This document shows positions 25,193 through 33,341 of a stretch of 57,416 nucleotides of DNA, one piece after another. Under the pieces are notes generated by a model. It was not told the origin of the DNA, searched no databases, and saw nothing but the letters and a program-made list of their open reading frames with translations. Both the position numbers and the translations under genes were made by a program. Origin of the DNA: Gemmatimonadota bacterium (GTDB lineage Bacteria > Gemmatimonadota > Gemmatimonadetes > Longimicrobiales > Gaopeijiaceae); contig JACZXQ010000023.1 in assembly GCA_022571515.1 (NCBI GenBank), positions 1 through 57,416 on the forward strand, given 5' to 3'. Position 1 is the first letter of the stretch. The number at the start of each line of letters is the position of its first letter.

Positions 25193-26383
25193 TTGGCCGG
25201 CCCCCCGATCGGCCGTGAACTGACGGCACTGCTGGCCGCGTTGCCGCTGGCGGCATGCGCGAGCGCTATTCCTGAGGGCCCGACCTCCGTGCCCGCTCCG
25301 GCGGTGAAGATCGCGCGCGCTCATGTGCCGACGAGTGGGCCATCACCGGCGCTCCCGCCGCCCCCGGCCGGGGTGCCCGACGCGATCATGGACTCCCGGT
25401 GGGCCAGGCACCCCGACATATCCGCGAGGACGGAGGAGTGGGTACGCTATTGGTCGGCGGAGGGCCGGAGTGATTTTCAGATCTATCTGGAGCGTATGGA
25501 GCGCTACCGCCTGGTGGTCGAACCGGAGATCGCGGCGCGCGGCATGCCGCCCTCCCTACGCGTGCTCCCCGTGATTGAGAGCGGCTATCGGCCCGCCGCG
25601 GTCAGTCCGGCCGGTGCTGTGGGGCTATGGCAATTCATGAGCGGCACGGCACGGTCCATGGGGCTGACCGTGACGTCTCTCGTGGACGAGCGCCGCGACC
25701 CTGTGCGCTCGACGCCCCTCGCGCTCGATTTCCTGGCGGAACTGAATGAACGCTTCGGCTCATGGTACGTCGCGCTGGCGGCCTATAATGCCGGCCCCGC
25801 CCGCGTGGCCGGCATCCTCAGGCGGCACGCTCCCCTGGCGCCTTCGGGAGACAGCCTGTACGTGGAGCTTCGGCGTGAGCTGCCGCCGGAGACGAGCGAC
25901 TTCATTCCCAAGCTCCTGGCGGCTTCACGAATCGCCGTCGACCCTCGGCGCTACGGGCTGGAGCCGCCCGGCACAGTGCCGATGGTCTACGACGAGGTCA
26001 CTGTACCGGACGCGACGTCGATGGATGTGCTCGCGGATGTGGTGGGCGTGCCCCAGCGCGAGATCGAGGAGTTGAACCCGCAGCTTCTACGTGGGTTCAC
26101 GCCGTACCGGGAGCAGACTGAGGTCCGTGTGCCAGAGGGTTCCGGACGGGACTTTGCGAGGCGCTATGCGCAGGTGCCGAAGAACGAGCGCATCAGCTTT
26201 CTCGAGCACCGCGTCGGGAGGGGCGAGACGTTTTCACACATCGCCTTGCGCTACGGCGTACGGCTGGTCGCACTCCAGGCGGCGAACCCCGGCATTCGCC
26301 CGCGCCGTCTCCAGATCGGCCAGTGGTTGGTGGTGCCCAGAGTCCCCAGGGCGGGCGAACAGAGGCGGAGCGGTAGGCAATAA
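25193..26383 (+). CDS. mltD: Membrane-bound lytic murein transglycosylase (MltD-type) with LysM
   Basis: The protein cleaves peptidoglycan glycan strands to 1,6-anhydromuropeptides. With the TTG start it has 396 residues, a short signal ending in the lipobox LAAC, and an SLT domain: VLPVIESGYRPAAVSPAGAVGLWQFM with the catalytic Glu, and LAAYNAGPARV further on. The C-terminal part holds one clear LysM (HRVGRGETFSHIALRYGV) and one weaker LysM-like segment (VTVPDATSMDVLADVVGV). An ATG at 25166 would overlap the aminotransferase by 23 bases and give a non-signal-like start, so TTG is preferred. The gene converges on moaC. Confidence 0.9.
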   Translation: MAGPPIGRELTALLAALPLAACASAIPEGPTSVPAPAVKIARAHVPTSGPSPALPPPPAGVPDAIMDSRWARHPDISARTEEWVRYWSAEGRSDFQIYLERMERYRLVVEPEIAARGMPPSLRVLPVIESGYRPAAVSPAGAVGLWQFMSGTARSMGLTVTSLVDERRDPVRSTPLALDFLAELNERFGSWYVALAAYNAGPARVAGILRRHAPLAPSGDSLYVELRRELPPETSDFIPKLLAASRIAVDPRRYGLEPPGTVPMVYDEVTVPDATSMDVLADVVGVPQREIEELNPQLLRGFTPYREQTEVRVPEGSGRDFARRYAQVPKNERISFLEHRVGRGETFSHIALRYGVRLVALQAANPGIRPRRLQIGQWLVVPRVPRAGEQRRSGRQ

Positions 26384-26414
26384 GGCGGGCGGGTTCTCTA
26401 GGGTTGGAATCGGA

Positions 26415-26912
26415 TCAGGTCGAGTCGTCGGAGCGCCAGCTCCCGGAGCGTCCACCCTCCTTGCTCAGTAGGCGAATTCCCTCCAGCACCATCCCGCGGT
26501 CCACGGACTTGATCATGTCGTACACGGTGAGGAGCCCAACGCTCACGGCGGTCAGGGCCTCCATCTCGACGCCCGTCTGGCCGACGATGCGGGCCTCGGC
26601 CGTGACCCGAATCCCCGGCAGATCCTCCACCGGCTCCACGTCCACCGTCACGGAAGTACCGGGAAGGACGTGGCACAGCGGGATCAATTCTCCGGTGCGC
26701 TTCCCCGCCATGATGGCAGCCAACCGGGCCACCTGGAGGGCGTCGCCCTTAGCGGTGCCCCCTGAGCGGATGGTACTGAGCGCCTCGGCCGACATGCGAA
26801 TGTAGCCCTCGGCCACCGCGGTGCGGCGGGCAGGCGCCTTGGCGGTGACGTCCACCATGCGGGGGTTACCCTCGGAGTCGAGGTGCGTGAGCCCTTTGGG
26901 ATCGTCGCTCAT
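26415..26912 (-). CDS. moaC: Cyclic pyranopterin monophosphate synthase MoaC
   Basis: MoaC completes the first stage of molybdenum cofactor synthesis by rearranging the MoaA product. The 165-residue protein has the expected MVDVTAKAPARRTAVAEG start region, the KGDALQVARLAAIMAGKRTGELIPLCH core, and the catalytic IKSVDRGM segment with Lys and Asp. LCHVLP replaces the usual LCHPLP. It overlaps holB by four bases (ATGA) and is the last gene of the minus-strand run. moeA is separate in the window, and no moaA, moaE or mog gene is seen here. Confidence 0.94.
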   Translation of the reverse strand: MSDDPKGLTHLDSEGNPRMVDVTAKAPARRTAVAEGYIRMSAEALSTIRSGGTAKGDALQVARLAAIMAGKRTGELIPLCHVLPGTSVTVDVEPVEDLPGIRVTAEARIVGQTGVEMEALTAVSVGLLTVYDMIKSVDRGMVLEGIRLLSKEGGRSGSWRSDDST

Positions 26913-28084
26913 CGGGCTGCCCCTCCAGCGGCCGTGGCCGGCGCGACCAGCGCGCGCCGGAGGTCCATCATGAGGCCCGCCACGATCAGTTGGGGATTGA
27001 CGTTGCCGGCGGCCATTTGGCTTGCCTCCTCGACGAGGTCCACCGCGCGCGCCGCCGCGAGGGGCTGGATATCGTAGTCCCGGACGGCCTTCTTGAGAAA
27101 CTCGACCGTATCGGTATTGACCACGGCTTGATGGGCGCCGTCGGCCACGGCGGCAAGGTCGCGCAACGCCTCCTGGAGGAAGGCAAACAGCCCCAAAAGT
27201 CCGCGCGCCCTCGCCGGGGGGAAGCCGATCGCCGCGCCGAGTCCTTCGGCCGCGCTGGGCGAAAGGGCGGCGCGCAGGAGCGCGAAGGCTTTTTGCCGGA
27301 CCTCCTCGAGAGGGCCGGGTTCATCGCCCTCCGGGAGAAAGCCGAGCGCCCGTCCGATGGATCCCCGGGCGAGCGCAGCAGCCCGCTCGGCTTGGTCTTT
27401 GGGAGTGCCCACCACGTCCGACAGCAAGCGCTGCACGTTTTCACGCGACAGCGGCGGCACGTGCAGCGGTACGGTGCGGGACCGTATGGTCGTCAGTACC
27501 TGCCCTGGAGCGCTGGTGGTCAGGATGAGCGTCGTGCTTTCGGGCGGCTCCTCCAACAGCTTTAGGAGCGCATTCCCAGCCTCCTGGCTGGCCTCCTGCG
27601 GCACCAGGCTTTCGGCGCGTGCGATCACGAACACCTGGCGCGGGCCCATGGATGGTTTTTTTTGGGCACGCGATCGGAGCGAGCGGGCGATGGCCAAGTA
27701 GAGTCCGACCGGCTCGGTCGCCGGCACCGAAGCCTGGAATGGCTCCTGACGCCGCTCGGCAAGCGTGTCAATGCGAGCTTCCTCGAGCTCTGCCGCGAGT
27801 TTCTCGGGAGTCTTCGATCCCTTTGGACGGGGAAGCGGAAAGTACCAATGGAGGTCGGGGTGTTCGAGCGACACGGCAAGGCGGCAGGACTTGCATTCAC
27901 CGCAGGGCCCCTCGGGTCCCGGCGCGGTACAGAGCAGAAGCTGGCCTATCCAGAGCGCGATCCGCTGCTTGCCGACTCCTGGAGGGCCGTACACCAGCAT
28001 GCTCGCGGGGAGTGAGTCCGCGGCGAGGGCGCGAGCCAACGCGCTCGCCAGAACCTCTCGTCCGACTAGAGCGGGGAGGGTCAA
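26909..28084 (-). CDS. holB: DNA polymerase III delta prime subunit
   Basis: The delta prime subunit is part of the clamp loader that places the sliding clamp on DNA. The 391-residue protein shows an AAA+ core with P-loop GPPGVGKQ near residue 35, the zinc module CGECKSC near 65, the LLKLLEEPPE motif and RSRTVPLHVPPL. TTG at 28084 overlaps the envC-like stop as TTGA and starts exactly where family homology begins; GTG at 28105 would overlap by 25 bases. The insert KGSKTPEKLAAELEEARIDTLA lies between zinc module and Walker B. Coupled to moaC downstream. Confidence 0.9.
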   Translation of the reverse strand: MTLPALVGREVLASALARALAADSLPASMLVYGPPGVGKQRIALWIGQLLLCTAPGPEGPCGECKSCRLAVSLEHPDLHWYFPLPRPKGSKTPEKLAAELEEARIDTLAERRQEPFQASVPATEPVGLYLAIARSLRSRAQKKPSMGPRQVFVIARAESLVPQEASQEAGNALLKLLEEPPESTTLILTTSAPGQVLTTIRSRTVPLHVPPLSRENVQRLLSDVVGTPKDQAERAAALARGSIGRALGFLPEGDEPGPLEEVRQKAFALLRAALSPSAAEGLGAAIGFPPARARGLLGLFAFLQEALRDLAAVADGAHQAVVNTDTVEFLKKAVRDYDIQPLAAARAVDLVEEASQMAAGNVNPQLIVAGLMMDLRRALVAPATAAGGAAR

Positions 28085-29304
28085 TTGCCGCGTGGCTTGA
28101 GCCACTGTATGGGGTCCATGGCCTGAGGCGCTTCACCGCCGGAGGGCGCTCTGATCTGGAACTCGATGTGGGAGCCCTCGGGCGTGTCGGTTCCTCCCAC
28201 GGTGCCGACCACCTGTCCGGACCGCACCTCGCGACCCTGCACGACGCCGATCTCTTCGAGGTAGAGGTAGAGAGTGTAGAACCCGTCACCGTGGCTCAAT
28301 ACAACGGTCGGGCCGTAGCCCTCGAAGGGTCCTGCAAGCACGACGGTACCGTCTTTCACGGCCCGAACCGGCGATCCCGCGGGGGCTTTGATGCCCACAC
28401 CGTTCCAGCGCAGAACGGTGCCGTTGGGCTGGCGCTCCCGGCCGAAGCGGTAGATGAGGCCGCCCTCGACCGGCCATTCGAGGGTTCTGGCATCGGTGTT
28501 CGAGAGCCTTGCAGGGCCCCCGCGAGCGGCGTCCCGTGACTCCGCCTCGCGGCGCCGGGCTTCAAGGTCGCCGATCAAGGTGGTAAGGCGGGACTCGTCA
28601 CTGTCCAGTTCCTGCATTCGGCCCGTGGTGCGGCGTTCCACTTCGCGAAAGCTCACGAGCGCCTGGGAGTGGTCGGCCTCGACGCTGCGTAGCTCCACGA
28701 CCTCGCCGAGCTTGGAGTTCCGGACGACCACGAGATCCGCCATGTCTCGCTGTAGGGCGGTGGTCTGCCCTACTAGTTCGGTCTCCAGTTCCGTCACCCT
28801 CGCTACCAGCGAACGATCGTAGGACGCGATCATACGCAGGTACCGATACCGCGTAAGCAGGTCGGCGAACGAATCCGCTCCGAGGAGCACCCGCACGGTG
28901 TGCAACGCCCCTCGCTTGTAGATATCACGTAGGCGGCGTTGCAGGACTGCAATCCCCACGCTCAAACGCTCCCGGGTTTGTATGAGGCTCCGGCTGCTGT
29001 CCTCGATCTGGCTCGCGGTGGCGTCCGCCTGAAACTCCACCTCGGCCAGCGCCGAGCGGGAGGCACTGAGCTGTTGCTCGATGTTCAGCAATTCGGCGGA
29101 AACGTTGCGGACACGATTGGTGAGATCACCCATCTCCCTCTGGAGTCGCGCCCGCTCCGCGCGCACAGCCTCGAGCCGGCGCTGGCTCTCCAGAATTTCG
29201 CTGCGCAGGTTGGTGGTCTGAGCGGCAGCTGGCGTTGTGGGAGCGGCCAGAATTACGCCCCCGACGAGGAGCGCGCCGAACCGAATGCGGGAGAACGCGC
29301 TCAC
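28081..29304 (-). CDS. envC: EnvC-like murein hydrolase activator with degenerate LytM domain
   Basis: The 407-residue protein has a signal peptide, a long coiled coil (about residues 30-240, heptad-rich with EILESQRRLEAVRAERARL) and a C-terminal M23/LytM-like fold. All zinc positions appear lost: the HxxGxD site reads RWNGVGIKAP, the catalytic YxHL reads LYLYLEE, and HLHFE is SHIEFQ. That matches EnvC, whose LytM domain does not cleave but activates amidases at the septum. FtsE and FtsX lie directly upstream, and EnvC is activated by the FtsEX complex in Proteobacteria. It is coupled to holB by a TTGA overlap. Confidence 0.9.
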   Translation of the reverse strand: MSAFSRIRFGALLVGGVILAAPTTPAAAQTTNLRSEILESQRRLEAVRAERARLQREMGDLTNRVRNVSAELLNIEQQLSASRSALAEVEFQADATASQIEDSSRSLIQTRERLSVGIAVLQRRLRDIYKRGALHTVRVLLGADSFADLLTRYRYLRMIASYDRSLVARVTELETELVGQTTALQRDMADLVVVRNSKLGEVVELRSVEADHSQALVSFREVERRTTGRMQELDSDESRLTTLIGDLEARRREAESRDAARGGPARLSNTDARTLEWPVEGGLIYRFGRERQPNGTVLRWNGVGIKAPAGSPVRAVKDGTVVLAGPFEGYGPTVVLSHGDGFYTLYLYLEEIGVVQGREVRSGQVVGTVGGTDTPEGSHIEFQIRAPSGGEAPQAMDPIQWLKPRGN

Positions 29305-29305
29305 G

Positions 29306-30160
29306 TCAGACTTCCCTCAGGTACTTGCGGACAGCCAGGCCGGTCGCGAAGACGCCGAACACGGTGCCCGAGAGGAGCCCCAAGCCTGCCCACTCAGCCG
29401 GAATCCAGGCCACGCTGAACAGGTACCGGAACACCACCCAGAACGTCCCGTACGTGAGGGCGAGGGCCATCAGGCCGCCCAGGAGTCCGGTGATCGCGCC
29501 CTCGACCAGGAAGGGACGGCGAATGAACCCGTCTCGGGCTCCCACCAGCTTCATGATCATGATCTCTTCCCTACGCGCAAACACCGCGATGCGAACAGCG
29601 GCCCCGATGATCAGGGCGGCTACCATCGCGAACGCGGCACCCATAACCGAGGCGGTAAGCCCGCCGATGCGCCGGAGGGTGAAGAGCTTGTCCACCCACT
29701 CACGGCCGAACTGGACGTCCTCGATAAAGGGGTATAGACGCGCACGAGCGGCGACCCGCTCGACCGTCTCCGGGTCGCGCCGGCCGGGTCTGAGCTGAAC
29801 CTCGAGTGATGCCGGAAGCGGATTGACCGCGAGGTCGGTAAACAGCTCGCCGAACTCCGGAAGGTCGCGTCGCGCGATCTCGAGAGCCTCTTCTTTAGTG
29901 ATCAGCTCTACGCCGAGAACTTCGGGTAGGGCCAGGAGTTCCCGGCGTGCAAGGAGGATCTCGTCGTTGCGCGCGCTGTTACGGATGTAGGCCACGATCT
30001 CAATGCGCTCCTCCACCGACTCGAGGGCCAGCCGGAGGTTGTGCGTGGCGAGGGCGAACAGGCCCACCACGAATAGTGCGAGGCCCACCATGGCCGCAGA
30101 TAGGCCCGTGAGCAGCGGAGAGCGCCTGAAGGCGAGGATCGCTTCTCGGAGGGTGTGCAA
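29306..30160 (-). CDS. ftsX: Cell-division protein FtsX
   Basis: The 284-residue protein is the membrane half of the FtsEX complex, with four hydrophobic segments: one near residues 17-38 and three in the C-terminal half (about 170-275). Between the first two lies the periplasmic domain of about 120 residues that contacts the amidase activator. The gene starts five bases after ftsE and is followed after one base by the EnvC-like gene, so division, ATP hydrolysis and peptidoglycan splitting are encoded in one unit. Confidence 0.93.
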   Translation of the reverse strand: MHTLREAILAFRRSPLLTGLSAAMVGLALFVVGLFALATHNLRLALESVEERIEIVAYIRNSARNDEILLARRELLALPEVLGVELITKEEALEIARRDLPEFGELFTDLAVNPLPASLEVQLRPGRRDPETVERVAARARLYPFIEDVQFGREWVDKLFTLRRIGGLTASVMGAAFAMVAALIIGAAVRIAVFARREEIMIMKLVGARDGFIRRPFLVEGAITGLLGGLMALALTYGTFWVVFRYLFSVAWIPAEWAGLGLLSGTVFGVFATGLAVRKYLREV

Positions 30161-30165
30161 CGCCC

Positions 30166-30891
30166 CTATCCTCCTGCCGTAGAAGCTTCGGCTTCGTCGG
30201 TTGTCGCCGACTCGGCTGTAGCGGCCTTCATGGAGTCGTATACGAGCTTGCCCTGGTCCAGCTCCAGCACCCGGGCTCGCGGGTGTTTGCGCACCAACTC
30301 GAGGTCGTGGGTTGCCATGAGCACGGACATGCCCAGTGCGTTGAGTTCCCAGAACAACTCCATGATGCCCCTGGTGGCGCGGTCATCGAGGTTGCCCGTT
30401 GGCTCATCGGCGAGCAGCACGAGCGGCTCGTTGGCCAGTGCCCGCGCTATCGCCACTCTTTGTTGCTCCCCTCCCGACAACTCGGTAGCCATCGAGCCGG
30501 CCTTTGGCGCGAGCCCGACCTGGGTCAGGAGGCGCTGCGCCCTGGCCTTGATCCCCGCAGACCGCGCACCCGTCACCTCGAGCGCGAAGGCGACGTTCTC
30601 GTGTGCAGTCCTCCCCGGAAGCAGCCTGAAGTCCTGGAAGACAAAACCCACCCGGCGTCGGAGCTTCCAGACCTCCCGGCGGGACGTTCGATCCGACGAG
30701 AACCCGCTCACGCGCGTTTCGCCCTCCGTCGGACGGTCGGCCATGTGGATCAGGCGTAATGCGGTGGTCTTGCCGGAGCCGGAATGGCCCGTCAGAAAGG
30801 CGAACTCGCCCTTTTTGATGTGGAAGGAGACGTCATCGAGGGCTTTCCCCTTGCCCTGAAACTCTCGAGTGACGTTGATGAGCTTGATCAA
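30166..30891 (-). CDS. ftsE: Cell-division ATP-binding protein FtsE
   Basis: The 241-residue ABC ATPase has Walker A GHSGSGKTT near residue 36, the signature LSGGEQQR near 143, Walker B LLADEP near 165, and MATHDLEL. The N-terminus MIKLINVTREFQGKGKALDDVSF is typical of FtsE. It drives FtsX and activation of the EnvC-like protein. The C-terminal 20 residues are an Ala/Thr/Glu-rich tail not seen in the shortest homologues. The 72-base gap to pdxA may hold a promoter; no strong one is seen. Confidence 0.95.
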   Translation of the reverse strand: MIKLINVTREFQGKGKALDDVSFHIKKGEFAFLTGHSGSGKTTALRLIHMADRPTEGETRVSGFSSDRTSRREVWKLRRRVGFVFQDFRLLPGRTAHENVAFALEVTGARSAGIKARAQRLLTQVGLAPKAGSMATELSGGEQQRVAIARALANEPLVLLADEPTGNLDDRATRGIMELFWELNALGMSVLMATHDLELVRKHPRARVLELDQGKLVYDSMKAATAESATTDEAEASTAGG

Positions 30892-30963
30892 GGGCCGGAC
30901 CGATCACTGTAAGTTGTTAAAAACCCTGAACTTCGACCGATGGACACGGTCCGGAAGGAAAAG

Positions 30964-31947
30964 CTAAACACCGGCCATAGCGGTGTCAAAGCGTTTTCTT
31001 GCGAGCCGCGCGGCCAGACGCACGGCTTCCATCATCGAGGACGGATCGGCCGTGCCGGTCCCGGCCAGGTCGAAGGCGGTACCGTGGTCCGGGGACGTGC
31101 GCACGAATGGGAGTCCCAGCGTGACGTTCACACCGCATCCGAACGCCACGGCCTTGAACGGCGCCATTCCTACGTCATGGTAGGGAGCGACCACCGCGTC
31201 GAACTCGCCCTCCAGCGCTCTCGAGAAAACCGTGTCGGCCGGAATCGGACCCTCCACCGACACACCGCGTCCCGTCAACGCCTCCACAGCGGGCTCCATC
31301 ACGGTGGCCTCCTCGTCTCCGAACAGGCCCTGGTCCGACGCATGCGGATTGAGCGCACAGAGTGCCAGGCGGGGCGCCGGGATGTCCCACGCATCCGCCA
31401 GGCTTGTTGCAAGGAGCTCGGCTTGGTCCACCAGAAGCTCGGTCGTGACGAGCCTGGCCACGTCGCGCAGCGCGATGTGGGTGGTGGCTAGGAGCACACG
31501 GAGCGGTGGGCCCAGCCGTGTCCGTTCTGCGCACATGAGCATGCCGACGCGGCGGCTTCCTGTGAGCTGTTGGAGCATCTCGGTGTGTCCCGGAACGTCC
31601 CACCCGGCCTCGACCAACGCGGGCTTGTGGATCGGCCCCGTGATGATACCTGCCACCTGGCCGGCCTTGGCCAACTCCACCGCCGACACGATAGCGGCTG
31701 CGACGACGGCTCCAGCCGAGGCTTGCGTGCCGTCCCATGCGTCGCCGGCGCGGTAATCGAGTCCGTCGGGAGCCATTCCCGCGGGCCCGAGGAGCACGAG
31801 CCGGAGGTCGGGGTCTTCTTGCTTGAACTGGTTGGCGACACGCACGGCGACTTCAGGGCCGATCCCACGGGGGTCACCGAGGGTGAGCGCTAGTACGGTT
31901 TCGGACGTCAGGGGTTCAACTCCCTCCCGGGAGGCGAATGTCCACAT
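30964..31947 (-). CDS. pdxA: 4-hydroxythreonine-4-phosphate dehydrogenase PdxA
   Basis: PdxA is an NAD-dependent step in pyridoxal phosphate synthesis. The 327-residue protein contains LTLGDPRGIGPEV near the N-terminus, ITGPIHKPAL, the metal-binding PGHTEML histidine, DTVFSRALEGEFDAVVAPYHDVGMAPFK, and the C-terminal TSPDHGTAFD. Start ATG at 31947 overlaps the end of surA by 32 bases; ATG at 31974 adds nine residues. Homology begins near TSETVLALTLGD, so both starts give a short leader. Confidence 0.93.
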   Translation of the reverse strand: MWTFASREGVEPLTSETVLALTLGDPRGIGPEVAVRVANQFKQEDPDLRLVLLGPAGMAPDGLDYRAGDAWDGTQASAGAVVAAAIVSAVELAKAGQVAGIITGPIHKPALVEAGWDVPGHTEMLQQLTGSRRVGMLMCAERTRLGPPLRVLLATTHIALRDVARLVTTELLVDQAELLATSLADAWDIPAPRLALCALNPHASDQGLFGDEEATVMEPAVEALTGRGVSVEGPIPADTVFSRALEGEFDAVVAPYHDVGMAPFKAVAFGCGVNVTLGLPFVRTSPDHGTAFDLAGTGTADPSSMMEAVRLAARLARKRFDTAMAGV

Positions 31948-33232
31948 AGGCTGCCGCGCGGAGGTTCTGGACAACCTGTTCGATGATCTTCTCCTCCCGG
32001 AGGCGAGACTCCAGTTGGGCCCGCATGTCCTCGAAACTCGCGCGTCCGCCGGCCCTGCGCTCGAGCACCCTCACGATCGCGAGTGCGTTGATGGAGGCCT
32101 GCTGGAACGGGATGGGGCCGACCACCGCGCCCGCCTCCGCCGTTCGAAGCGCCGAGGCGTGTGCCTCGGAGAGTTGCGTTAGTTGGGCGATCTGGACGCT
32201 GAGCGTGTCGACCTTTACCGACACAGTGTCCGTCATCGGTTCCCCTGCTGTCAGCAGCGCAAATGCCTCTTCTGCTCGTGCCCTGTTCGCGGCGATGTCG
32301 GCGGGCGTCATGGTCGGCGTAAACAGCATGTGTCGCACACGCCGCTCCCCACCACGCACACGCTCAACCAGGATCAAGTGATAGCCGAACTCGGTCTCCG
32401 TCGGTGCGCTCACGGCTCCGGGAGGAAGCGAGAACACGGCGTCCTCGAAATTCTTCACAAGGCTGCCATCCCGGCGTATCCAGCCGAGCTCTCCGCCCAC
32501 CTCCGCCGATGGGCCCTGTGAGAAGCGTGTAGCGAGGTCGCCGAAATCCTCACCCTCGCGGACCATGTCGAGCACGCGCTCCGCTTCAGCCAGCGCGCTG
32601 GCCTTGGCGCTGTCCGACGCAATCGGCTGCATGAGAAACTGCTCGAAGCGGATCGACGGTGGGAGCGTGGGTATCTGGGCTGCGTTCTCGGCGAAGAAAT
32701 CCCGGACTTCCTGCTCCGAGACCACCACGCTCGAGGCGTCGCGCTGCCGCTTCGCGAGGTAGCTCTGTAGTAGGAGCGCTCGGTGGATCAGCACCTTCTG
32801 CTGCTCGCGGAAGCCCGCCATCGTCATGTTCTGTTTTTCGAGCTCCACTTGAAGTTGTCCGAGGGTGCCGAACTGGCGGACCTGGCCGTCGACTTCCTGC
32901 TGAACGCGCTCCTCCAGTTCTTCGTCGGAGATCTCGATTGTGGAGTCGGCGTAGGCCACTTGCAGGATGAGCTGCTCGTTGATGAGCTGCTCGATGGCTT
33001 GCTCACGCAGCTGGTTGAGCTGATCGAGATCCTCCGGGATGACCACACCCTGTGCCGATAGCCGCAGAAGGTAGGCATCGACCTCCGTCTTCAGGATGAC
33101 CGAATCGCCGACGACGGCCCACACGGCTTCGACCACGTCGGACTCGGCCGGGACGGCCTGCATCCCTGCCGCAGGGTGTGGCAAGGCCGCGAGAAGCACG
33201 CCTGCCAGGGCAATGCACATGTGTCGAATCAC
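31916..33232 (-). CDS. surA: SurA-type periplasmic peptidyl-prolyl isomerase/chaperone
   Basis: The 438-residue protein has a signal peptide (IRHMCIALAGVLLAALPHPAAG), a SurA-type N-terminal domain (about 30-190), a first parvulin domain (residues about 195-290: EGEDFGDLATRFSQGPSAEVGGELGW, FGYHLILVERV), and a second parvulin-like segment that begins RVRHMLFTPTMTP but is shorter. SurA helps outer-membrane proteins fold. GTG at 33232 is chosen because it gives a clean signal; an earlier reading adds a Pro/Arg-rich stretch. It overlaps pdxA and follows a second parvulin gene. Confidence 0.88.
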   Translation of the reverse strand: MIRHMCIALAGVLLAALPHPAAGMQAVPAESDVVEAVWAVVGDSVILKTEVDAYLLRLSAQGVVIPEDLDQLNQLREQAIEQLINEQLILQVAYADSTIEISDEELEERVQQEVDGQVRQFGTLGQLQVELEKQNMTMAGFREQQKVLIHRALLLQSYLAKRQRDASSVVVSEQEVRDFFAENAAQIPTLPPSIRFEQFLMQPIASDSAKASALAEAERVLDMVREGEDFGDLATRFSQGPSAEVGGELGWIRRDGSLVKNFEDAVFSLPPGAVSAPTETEFGYHLILVERVRGGERRVRHMLFTPTMTPADIAANRARAEEAFALLTAGEPMTDTVSVKVDTLSVQIAQLTQLSEAHASALRTAEAGAVVGPIPFQQASINALAIVRVLERRAGGRASFEDMRAQLESRLREEKIIEQVVQNLRAAAYVDIRLPGGS

Positions 33233-33341
33233 CAATTCAACTCTTTCCGGTCGCACCGTCGTAGGAAAGTGGGCCGGAACGTTGTCCGGCCCGCCTAATC
33301 TAAACCCCCTGGAACAGGGGTGTTCCACGCTCGACCTTGGC

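Noticed and set aside
28081-29304. Active M23 metallopeptidase
   Set aside because: The expected zinc-binding His and Asp residues are missing, so an activator role is more likely.
33311-33326. GGAACA/TGTTCC hairpin before surA
   Set aside because: Short, competes with another pairing, and has no T run; not reported as terminator.
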